Assembly: GCA_002729315.1 (NCBI GenBank)
Contig: PBTW01000085.1
Coordinates: 1 to 32,452, forward strand
From: Gammaproteobacteria bacterium
GTDB taxonomy: Bacteria > Pseudomonadota > Gammaproteobacteria > Pseudomonadales > Pseudohongiellaceae
Reading direction: 5' to 3'
DNA length: 32,452 nt
Below, piece after piece: positions 18,999 to 26,800 of the stretch. A program made the translations under genes and the position numbers. Each line of letters begins with the position of its first letter. Positions within the stretch are counted from its first letter, which is position 1. The notes under the pieces are model-generated. The model saw only the letters and a list, made by a program, of their open reading frames with translations. It was not told the DNA's origin and did no database searches.

Positions 18999-20483
18999 CT
19001 AGATTAGTTCATGCAGCGCGGGCTTGATGACTTTTCCCATCGCGTTTCTTGGCAAAGCATCAAAAGTTTTAAGGGCTTTAGGAATTTTATAAGCGGACAT
19101 TTTTCCATCACACCAAGCTTTAAGTTGATCATAGTCGAGGTGACAGGCAGGTTTGAGTGCGATGCATGCGGTTACCGCTTCTCCCCAAGTGTCGTCTGCC
19201 ACGCCGATTACGGCAACTTCTGCGATACTTTCATGGGTGAGGAGAACACCTTCGATCTCAAGGGCTGAAAGTTTGTAGCCGCCTGATTTTATAATGTCGA
19301 CGGATGAACGGCCCATGATGCGGTAATAGCCATCTTCAAGAACGGCAACGTCGCCCGTGCAGAACCAGCCATCTTTAAATGACTCGTCGGTAGCTTTGGG
19401 ATTGTCCCAGTATTCGAGGAACACATTATCACCCTTTATCCTGATTTCACCTGGCGTTTCCTCGGCTGAAATTGGTGAGTCATCCTCGTCAAACAGATGC
19501 ACCTGCACACCGGGCAGTGGCTGACCAACGCAGCCAGCTCTGCGTTCGCCGACATAAGGGTTTGAAATCCCCATGCCGATCTCTGTCATGCCGTAGCGCT
19601 CAAGTAAAACCTGACCGGTTAAATCCTGCCATTGATTGAACAGCTTTACCGGGCAGGCAGCTGAGCCAGAGATATTAAGCCGCATGGCCTTAAATCCCTC
19701 ACAAATGGACCGGACCTTATCTTGTTCAGTGGTCTTAAAATACTGGATCAATTTGACATATATCGTGGGCACTGCCATAAAAACATTATAAGTGCCAGAT
19801 GCCACTTGTTCTGTGATGCGGGGGATATCAAATTTAGCAAAAAGATGTACGGTGGCGCCTGTCCACAAACCGCAGCTAAGAATATTTACAATGCCATGAA
19901 TATGATGCAGTGGTAGAAACAGCGGAATGACATCCTCTCTGCTCCATGCCCAGGCCGCGATCAGGGTCGTGATCTGAGCCTTGATGGTTTTGTGAGTGCT
20001 TACCACCCCTTTAGGTTTGTTTGTGGTGCCGCTGGTAAAAAGCATCATAGCCCGGCGATCTTCTGAGATGTGGGGGAGCTCGACAGCATTTGTAGCCATG
20101 ACCTCTTCGACGCTCAGTAACCTGATCTCGAGCTCGTGGCACAGTGGAGCCAGCGCTTCATGAGACTCATGATTGGCAATTAATCGCGTGACGCTGGCAC
20201 AGCTCAAGTAGTGCTCGAGCTCCGTGACAGCTGAAGCAACGTTGAGCGGGACCGCAATACCACCAGCGCGCCAGACGCCGTGCATGACAGTAACGTAGTT
20301 GATAGAGGCGGGCAGAAAAAACGCGATCCGTTCCTCATTCAGATCACTTGTGTCTGAAAGTAGACCCGAGGCAAACAAAGTGGCTCTCCGGTCAACTTCA
20401 GAATAGGTAAAAGTGCTTTCGCCCTCGACCAGAGCGATCTTGCTGTTGTCAGGGTGGAGGTTTGGAAAGGCATCTGTTTTCAT
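18999..20483 (-). CDS. matB: Malonyl-CoA synthetase-like acyl-CoA ligase (MatB/ACSF3 type)
   Basis: AMP-binding motif LFTSGTTNKPKGVVSTH; LERYGMTEIGMGISNPYVGERRAGCVGQPLPGV; GYYRIMGRSSVDIIKSGGYKLSALEIE; downstream of madLM on the same strand. Confidence 0.8.
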   Translation of the reverse strand: MKTDAFPNLHPDNSKIALVEGESTFTYSEVDRRATLFASGLLSDTSDLNEERIAFFLPASINYVTVMHGVWRAGGIAVPLNVASAVTELEHYLSCASVTRLIANHESHEALAPLCHELEIRLLSVEEVMATNAVELPHISEDRRAMMLFTSGTTNKPKGVVSTHKTIKAQITTLIAAWAWSREDVIPLFLPLHHIHGIVNILSCGLWTGATVHLFAKFDIPRITEQVASGTYNVFMAVPTIYVKLIQYFKTTEQDKVRSICEGFKAMRLNISGSAACPVKLFNQWQDLTGQVLLERYGMTEIGMGISNPYVGERRAGCVGQPLPGVQVHLFDEDDSPISAEETPGEIRIKGDNVFLEYWDNPKATDESFKDGWFCTGDVAVLEDGYYRIMGRSSVDIIKSGGYKLSALEIEGVLLTHESIAEVAVIGVADDTWGEAVTACIALKPACHLDYDQLKAWCDGKMSAYKIPKALKTFDALPRNAMGKVIKPALHELI

Positions 20484-20522
20484 TGGTTTCTACTTGAATC
20501 TCAGACAGGGGAAAGTCAGCGA

Positions 20523-21281
20523 TTAAACCAGCGCGCTGACCAGGAAGTACAAAACGGAGGGGCCCAGTAAACAGCCTACTCCGGTATAGAAAGTGGCTGT
20601 CATTGCGCCATAGGGTACCAATTTGGGGTCGGTCGCCGCGAGGCCCGCTGCAACTCCGCTGGTGGTTCCCATAAGACCGCCAAACACCATAGCGGACTGT
20701 GGGTTATTAAGCCTAATCGCGCCCGCAACCATCGGTGTGCCAATCATGACCAAGATAGATTTCACCAGCCCGGCAGCCACACTAAGCGTGATAACGGCAT
20801 CGCTGGCGCCGATGGCTTCGCCGGTTACGGGGCCGACGATATAAGTCACCGCGCCTGCTCCGATGGTGGTAATGGCCGCCGGATCTGTGTAGCCAAACAG
20901 GATTGCCACAGCGGCGCCAATAACAAAAGACACCACGACGCCCGCAAAAATAGAAATTACGCCGGCTAGCCCTGCTTTTTTCAATTCACCGAGTTGGACG
21001 CCGAAAGCTGTCGCGACGATAGCAAAATCACGCATCATACCGCCGCCCATCAGGCCTATGCCGCCAAGTAGTGCGATATCTGCGGCACCTCGGGTGCCGC
21101 CTGTGGTCACTCCGCCAAAATAGGCAACGACGAGGCCGAGCGCGATGGCGATTGCTGAGCCATGAATTCGGCCATGGGTGAGCTTGTCGGCAGCGAGGTA
21201 GGAGACCCAGATCGTGATGCCGACCACCGCAAAGGCGACGATGAGGTTATTTCGGATAAATACCGACTCGATGAGTTCCAC
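20523..21281 (-). CDS. madM: Malonate transporter subunit MadM
   Basis: 252 aa polytopic membrane protein in the MadM position; GTG start overlaps the madL stop by 1 nt (TAGTG); family features GGVTTGGTRGAADIALLGGIGLMGGGMMRDFAIVATAFG. Confidence 0.9.
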   Translation of the reverse strand: MELIESVFIRNNLIVAFAVVGITIWVSYLAADKLTHGRIHGSAIAIALGLVVAYFGGVTTGGTRGAADIALLGGIGLMGGGMMRDFAIVATAFGVQLGELKKAGLAGVISIFAGVVVSFVIGAAVAILFGYTDPAAITTIGAGAVTYIVGPVTGEAIGASDAVITLSVAAGLVKSILVMIGTPMVAGAIRLNNPQSAMVFGGLMGTTSGVAAGLAATDPKLVPYGAMTATFYTGVGCLLGPSVLYFLVSALV

Positions 21282-21670
21282 TATGGTGTCTCCCTTTCAG
21301 AAACTGCCTCGCTGTCACTGCCGCCTAAGCGGCTAATAACAGGAACCAGAGCAAAACTTACGAGAACCGCCGCTATTCCGGCGACCAGGGCCAGCATGCC
21401 TCCATCAATAGCGGCAGCAACATTCTGTTGGGCGGCCATGGCTACCACGATCGGAATGTACATAGCGCTCCAGAATTTGACGCCCTCGCCAGCGGCCCCT
21501 GCTGTCAGGGCCCTGAATGATACTGAATTACTGGCGAATACCAGAAACAGCATAGCGATGCCCACTCCGCCAACGTTGGCATCAACCCCCAATATCATAC
21601 CCAGCGCTTCGCCGGTTAGCATGCCTAAGATCAGACTGCCGGAAAGCAACGCGACGCCATAGATTATCAT
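21281..21670 (-). CDS. madL: Malonate transporter subunit MadL
   Basis: MIIYGVALLSGSLILGMLTGEALGMILGVDANVGGVGIAMLFLV is MadL-like; ATG 21670 with GAGGA about 10 nt upstream preferred over the track TTG at 21679. Confidence 0.9.
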   Translation of the reverse strand: MIIYGVALLSGSLILGMLTGEALGMILGVDANVGGVGIAMLFLVFASNSVSFRALTAGAAGEGVKFWSAMYIPIVVAMAAQQNVAAAIDGGMLALVAGIAAVLVSFALVPVISRLGGSDSEAVSERETP

Positions 21671-21694
21671 TGGTCTCAATTCCTCGCAGGAGCT

Positions 21695-21715
21695 ACGGGT
21701 CTCAGCGAGACCCGT
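21695..21715. promoter_or_regulatory. Perfect 9-bp stem-loop in the madL 5' leader
   Basis: ACGGGTCTC-AGC-GAGACCCGT, centred about 35 nt upstream of the madL ATG; no T-tract on either side. Confidence 0.4.
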
Positions 21716-21863
21716 GCGGGGCTATTACTGCCTACGATGATATGACGGCAGATTCAGTGGTGCAATTTACGCTTGTCTGAGGCGACTTGGTGAGGCTAGT
21801 GTGACGGCACTATCTATATGAAGGTTTAAGCACAGCGGTTGAGTGAGACTGACCGACCGATGG

Positions 21864-21919
21864 TGAGAGCCCCCCAACCGCTGCCTGCACACGCGAGTCA
21901 GGCAGCGGTGGGGATCTCA
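21864..21919. repeat. Long imperfect inverted repeat (strong stem-loop) in noncoding DNA
   Basis: CCCCAACCGCTGCCTG (21872-21887) pairs with CAGGCAGCGGTGGGG (21899-21913) with one bulge; flanking TGAG/CTCA can extend the stem. Confidence 0.5.
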
Positions 21920-22113
21920 AGGAGAGCCTGGGCACTAACTAAGAGGTGTGGAGGGGTGGCACCCAGGCAAATGCAATACGACATCAAACCACTATGCTGT
22001 GTTGCAAGGAGGAAAGTAGCACTACATGTTGGGATTTGCAAGCAGTGACACAGATCTTTTTTCATGGGGCCCAATAGGCCCCTTAAACGTGATACCGGGC
22101 CTCCATGATATAG

Positions 22114-22129
22114 TAAAGTAATTACTTTA
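22114..22129. repeat. Perfect 16-bp palindrome TAAAGTAATTACTTTA
   Basis: Direct reading of sequence; AT-rich palindrome in otherwise noncoding DNA. Confidence 0.5.
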
Positions 22130-22476
22130 TAATTAGTGCGATCGGTACAACCATCCTGATTTTTCGCCACCTTGGCAACCGTAATAGCGTGAGATCGTGC
22201 TTCAGCCCACCGCCACGCTGCTGCTCAGTGCCGCCCTCTGCAGGTGGCTGAGCGTTGCGGGCTTGAGATGCACAGAAGACAGGCTACACACCCCCCGAAA
22301 ACGACGGTTGATGGGCAGAAAACACTGGGATTTTTGCGACTAGGGTTTTTTTGCAGTTTGTGGGCGCTGCACCGGACCGCTTTGATTTAGTTAGGCCGCA
22401 CCACCTTCGGGTGCGTTTCGAGCTTGGCGTCAGCTAGCGCATTGCTGCGAGAGGGAGTCGGCGGCGGTAACCGTCA

Positions 22477-22992
22477 TCAGTTTATTACACCGGGGATGCA
22501 ATTAGGTACAAGACTGCGGCTGAGTGTCTGCACTCGCGCAGAAAGGGCCTGATCCATCAGATTCCTCAGGGTGGTAATCCTCGTTTCTGGGGAAGAGCGG
22601 GTTGCAAGGAACTCGGGCGGCCTTGGGCCTGGATTTGAACTCATGTTTCTCCCACAGCACGATGGATTGCTCACGGTCGAATCCGGCACTCGCTATGAGC
22701 ATCAGTCCCATAGTGTCCGCCCCACTTTGTGAGCCATGACAGCGGCGAGCTCATCCTGGTTATAGACAACGTCAAATAGCCCCTTATAGACCCTAATCTT
22801 GCCTCAGGGTAGAGCAAAGGAATTCGCTTTAGGGCTTCTGAACACGCTGACTTCCCAGCGGTTAGTGGGTGAAGTTACGCAAGCGGCGGACAAAGCCACA
22901 AGTAAAACTACTGCACTCAGTTTCAACAAAGTCTCAGACAATCCTCGCTTGCGTGAAGAACCTCTCCGAGGACTTGATATCCTCCGCTTCAC
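22477..22992 (-). pseudogene. Decayed M48-family metallopeptidase lipoprotein
   Basis: Collinear fragments across frames: LLKLSAVVLLVALSAACVTSPT | NRWEVSVFRSPKANSFALP*GKIRVYKGLFDVVYNQDELAAVMAHKVGRTL | GLMLIASAGFDREQSIVLWEK | NMSSNPGPRPPEFLATRSSPETRITTLRNLMDQAL. Order and motifs match M48 lipoproteins; the nonsense codon, frameshifts and internal deletions are visible. Confidence 0.85.
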
Positions 22993-23167
22993 ACAGATTA
23001 TCGGCCTTCGGCTTCGCGTGGCTGGGGAAAGATCTAGAAATTTGGACCACCCTCAGGTGGGGTGTGGGACGCAAAGGGGCCAGGGATCGGTTGCGATGAG
23101 CGCAATCAGCTTTGTGAGAGGATGAAGAGGCAGTAGATGTCTGGCTTGTCCAGTTGGGCCAGTGAAT

Positions 23168-23770
23168 TTAGTATGCGCATTCAGCAGGATCCAGCTCGAT
23201 CCTCAGCTCTTCTCCGGCAGTATTTTCGGCTCGTTCATAACACTTTCCTTCAAGGTCTCTGAGCAGCCTTCTGCCGTTCTGGTTGATGAGAGTGCTTCGC
23301 GGCCTGCTACTTGAAATAACCGAGCGCGAGCGGGCAGACTGGCCAGTAGAGATGATGGTTCGGGTGCGCATCTGCGGATTGCGGTAGACCCCTTTCGAAG
23401 TTGACCGGTTCGCGATGGCTTGATTGATCAAGGATCCGAGCATGAGCCCCCCGATCAGTGCCCCGCCGTCGCTGCCTTCGAAGCCGCTAAAGTCTACAAA
23501 AGATCTGTACGGAGGATAAAAGTCATTGTGGGACAGACTCACAAAGCCCCGGTTGTTGCCCCACCTGTCCCATCGATGGCGCTGGTTCCAGCGGCCACCA
23601 CCGAAATATCCGCCGTAGTTTGGACGATAAAAGCCCTCCCTGAAGTAACTGCCGTCGTCTTGGTTGGCTCCCCATGTTGTGAAGCCCAAGTCTGACCGGT
23701 GATCTGCGGCTGCAGCCTGACTGAAAAGGACAGCGCAAACGGCTGGCACTAAGAAAATATGCGTTCTCAT
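23168..23770 (-). CDS. Hypothetical exported protein, 200 aa
   Basis: N-terminal signal peptide MRTHIFLVPAVCAVLFSQAAAAD; Gly/Arg/Tyr-rich middle and a glycine-rich GGALIGGLMLGSLINQAIANRS segment. Confidence 0.6.
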   Translation of the reverse strand: MRTHIFLVPAVCAVLFSQAAAADHRSDLGFTTWGANQDDGSYFREGFYRPNYGGYFGGGRWNQRHRWDRWGNNRGFVSLSHNDFYPPYRSFVDFSGFEGSDGGALIGGLMLGSLINQAIANRSTSKGVYRNPQMRTRTIISTGQSARSRSVISSSRPRSTLINQNGRRLLRDLEGKCYERAENTAGEELRIELDPAECAY

Positions 23771-23951
23771 CGGTTTGACCTCGCGAACAGAGACAGACGT
23801 CCCGGTCAGGTTACGGAAGATAACTCTATCAGTCTTAACTGAAAAGACCTGAATACGTTACCTGGGCCTCCAAAGTCAGGATTGTCAGTCTGACCGTAGT
23901 GCATGATACGGACAGCCATGTCAGATTCAAGATGAGGAACGAGCGGGAAAG

Positions 23952-24758
23952 ATGATCCAGAACAAGAGGGTGCTACGGGAAGTTCCGAGCGCACAGTTAG
24001 CGAGTGATGGCACTGGAGTGCGGCTTAAAAGGGTATTGGGCGGACGCGACCTGGACCTTTTTGACCCTTTTCTGATGATTGATGAATTCGGTAGCCTTGA
24101 TGTAGCTGATTGCATCGGAGGCTTTCCGTCTCATCCACACCGCGGATTTGAAACGGTTACCTATATGCTGGAGGCTTACATGGAGCACCGGGACCATACG
24201 AAGACCCTCGGTTGTCTCGGACCAAGTGACGTTCAGTAGAAGAAAACAGGAAAAGTTGTCATTCATTCTGAGATGCCGCAACAGGATGAAGGGAGATTGC
24301 CAGGCTTTTAGGACTGAATAAAATTGCCCGCAGCTGAAAAGATGACATCTTGCACTATCAAGATATCGAGACTCGGGATATTCCACAGTATCAGATTGAT
24401 TCAATAGAGGTCAGAGCGATCGCAGGTCTCGTGACGGTTGATGGGCTGGAAGTAATTGGTGCCGTGACTCATCCAAGCACAGGGCCCAGATATCTTGACT
24501 TGTATTGATCGTCCTCAGGCACGGTCCGAATTCTGATTCCTGATGTCCATAATGCGATGTTATACGTGTGTGAAGGGCGCCTTGCGGCGGGTGACGACGA
24601 GTACCGCCCTCGGACTGCTCCACTTGCATGCGGAACCGGATACAAGAGTGCTAATGATTAGCGGTAAACCTATCGTTCATTCTGGTCCATTCGCGATAAA
24701 AACCATGGCCGCAGTCAAACAGGCAGTTGCTGGTTACAATTAGGGAAAACTGGTTTAG
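23952..24758 (+). pseudogene. Decayed pirin-family gene
   Basis: Collinear pirin fragments in several frames: FDPFLMIDEFGSLDVADCIGGFPSHPHRGFETVTYMLEAYMEHRD...LGPSDVQ*; VIHSEMPQQDEGRLPGF*; KLPAAEKM; LHYQDIETRDIPQY...VRAIAG...GAVTHPSTGPRYLDL*; VHNAMLYVCEGRLAAGDD; DTRVLMISGKPIVHSGPFAIKTMAAVKQAVAGYN*GKLV*. Confidence 0.88.
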
Positions 24759-24807
24759 TGCAAATTTACAGTTAGGTGCCCGTATGGACGCTCTCAGGTA
24801 AACGCAT

Positions 24808-25722
24808 CTAGAGCGGTAGCCTGATGCCTTCCCGGGCGACGTTGAATCCCCGATCCTGAACCAGGCGAGTGGCGTCGCTGTTCGGGTTGAGAAGTGGGTT
24901 GGACTGGTTCATGTGTATAAACCAGATTTTATCGCGTACCTCTGCGCTGCTTTGCTCGAACAGCGCCATGGTCTCGGATACGAATGGATGCGGGATCTGA
25001 GACATATCGCGATTACCAAGTTCACCATCGGCAAAAAAAGAAGCGTCAATCAGCGCATAGTTGACCGCTTCCAACACCTCAACAATACTGACCTCCCATT
25101 CCTCCCACTTATTGATATCAGGAATAAAGAGCGCAGTTCGGTTGGGTCCCTCAATGCGATAGCCAACAGTTTCGGAATATTCGTCCCGATGAGGGACGAG
25201 AAATGGAGTAATACTGAGCTTACCCAAAAGAATAGGCGTGTTATGCTCTAGGCGCTTAAGATTAATGTTGCCAAGCGAAACCAGCTGGCTCCAGGGGCCA
25301 TTGCCGGATAGAAATTCAAGCATTCTTGGCATCGCATAAACAGGCATTCCCTGCGTACCCATCGCTTCTCTGCCCAGATGCATCAGGCCAGTATAGTGGC
25401 CAATGTGTGCGTGTGTTAAAAAAATCCCCGCAAGAGGAAGGGATGCCTCCTGATGCAACCGATAGAGCTGGTCGCGAAATTCTGGTGTTGCCTCAAAGAG
25501 GTAGCTTGATTCACTGGCGCCATCAATGACAGCAATGGCCGTCGGTTCCTGCCGCAACGACGTGTCTTCCCATGCCAGCAGGCAGCGGGGCTCATAGCAG
25601 CCAGCCTGCGGAAAGCTAGCATCCTGACCCACGCCAAGCACGAAGATATAAGGTGGCGGCTGGCCGGTTGCCGTTGTCAAGGTGCTCAAAGCAATGGCGG
25701 CGACAAGCAGTCGTAGAATCAT
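24808..25722 (-). CDS. Exported MBL-fold metallo-hydrolase, PqqB-like
   Basis: Signal peptide MILRLLVAAIALSTLTTATGQ; FLTHAHIGHYTGLMHLGREAMGT, FLVPHRDEYSETVGYRIEG, DASFF...QIPHPFVSETM, KIWFIHMNQSNPLL and FNVAREGIRLPL correspond in order to PqqB regions. Confidence 0.8.
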   Translation of the reverse strand: MILRLLVAAIALSTLTTATGQPPPYIFVLGVGQDASFPQAGCYEPRCLLAWEDTSLRQEPTAIAVIDGASESSYLFEATPEFRDQLYRLHQEASLPLAGIFLTHAHIGHYTGLMHLGREAMGTQGMPVYAMPRMLEFLSGNGPWSQLVSLGNINLKRLEHNTPILLGKLSITPFLVPHRDEYSETVGYRIEGPNRTALFIPDINKWEEWEVSIVEVLEAVNYALIDASFFADGELGNRDMSQIPHPFVSETMALFEQSSAEVRDKIWFIHMNQSNPLLNPNSDATRLVQDRGFNVAREGIRLPL

Positions 25723-25767
25723 TGAGACCTCCTATCAATTATAAATCCTAAGCTTCTTGACTCAAGC

Positions 25768-26256
25768 TTAAGTGGGAATAGCGTTTAAGGTGTCGCCGAG
25801 TTGAATTTCACCTGACTTTATTACTGTTGCGCGAAGACCTGCGCTGAGTGCCAGCTCGGGAAGCGCTGCAGGATGAATGATGCTGGCCAGAAAAGCACAG
25901 GGCGCGCAGAGCTCGACGCCAAAAAGTTCAGCGCTTCCGAGTTCAAAGCGCTTCCCCACGAGGTCATTGAGACCGATTCCAGAAGTAATAATGCTGCGTC
26001 GAAATTCCCCATAATCATGGGTCAAAGAATGGGCTGATAGAAATTTATCCAAGGCTTCGCGCTCGACAAGACTGATATGGTTCTGCATTACTGGCAATTC
26101 TTTGTTAATGTGGGCTTCGGCCAGCCGATAGTAGCGATCACCTACCATGCCTTTTCCTGCTACAAGTGTCGCCTTGCCGACCCTTTCAACCGCTTGTCGT
26201 TTCTCTCTGGCAAGGTAAATGTAGTCGATGCGTCCCATCTTCTGATCCCTTCGCAA
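25768..26256 (-). CDS. MOSC domain-containing protein
   Basis: GKGMVGDRYY, QISLVERE-like NHISLVEREALD, RRSIITSGIGLNDLVGKRFELGSAELFGVELCAPC, LRATVIKSGEIQLGD. The probable start is MGRIDYIYLA, a few codons inside the track ORF. Confidence 0.85.
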   Translation of the reverse strand: MRRDQKMGRIDYIYLAREKRQAVERVGKATLVAGKGMVGDRYYRLAEAHINKELPVMQNHISLVEREALDKFLSAHSLTHDYGEFRRSIITSGIGLNDLVGKRFELGSAELFGVELCAPCAFLASIIHPAALPELALSAGLRATVIKSGEIQLGDTLNAIPT

Positions 26257-26260
26257 GGCG

Positions 26261-26692
26261 TCAATCTGAAATTAGCGCCATGACGGCACCGTCAGGATCC
26301 TGGATGACACAAAAATTGCTGCCACCCATTCTTCTGGGTCCATCCAGAACTTTTCCTTTTTGTCGCTCGGCTTCGGCAGCGCTGGCCGTCACATCGACGA
26401 CTCTGACGTACATCAGCCACTGGGCAGGCAGGTTGGCATTCATGCCCCGTGCATGACAAATGCCTGCCATAGTCTGCCCGCTGTCCGGCAGTTTAAGATT
26501 GAAATCGGAGTAGGTTCCCATTTCTACGTCGGTTGGCTTCCAGCCAATGACTTTGCAGTAGAAATCTTTGCTCCGTGCCGCGTCGCCGACGCTTAGGTCA
26601 ACCCACTCTATGCGGCCGATGCTGCTGGTATCTGCCTCTTCAACATTCAAGCTTAAGTCTGGTGAGTTCTCTCCACTCATGTGCTGGCCCAC
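26261..26692 (-). CDS. VOC family (glyoxalase/bleomycin-resistance fold) protein
   Basis: IEWVDLSVGDAARSKDFYCKVIGWKPTDVEMG...YVRVVDVTASAAEAERQKGKVLDGPRRMGGSNFCVIQDPDGAVMALI. Confidence 0.88.
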   Translation of the reverse strand: MGQHMSGENSPDLSLNVEEADTSSIGRIEWVDLSVGDAARSKDFYCKVIGWKPTDVEMGTYSDFNLKLPDSGQTMAGICHARGMNANLPAQWLMYVRVVDVTASAAEAERQKGKVLDGPRRMGGSNFCVIQDPDGAVMALISD

Positions 26693-26800
26693 GAGGAAAT
26701 TTTGATCTTACCCTAAGTAACTTCTGTGCTTAATCGAAAGTTTCGATTACTGCACGATGCTTCGGCCATTACAGGTAGCATATTCACCTCGCGAGAATGT

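Noticed and set aside
22668-22690. T-arm-like string GGTCGAATCC suggesting a tRNA
   Set aside because: No acceptor, D-arm or anticodon arm can be built around it, and it encodes part of GFDREQ in the M48 pseudogene.
22477-22711. Track ORFs 22477..22689(-) and 22502..22711(-) as independent small genes
   Set aside because: Both are out-of-frame pieces of the M48 pseudogene C-terminus.
24543-24743. Track ORF 24543..24743(+) as a standalone protein
   Set aside because: Its second half (DTRVLMISGKPI..GPFAIKT) is the C-terminus of the decayed pirin gene; its first half is out of frame.
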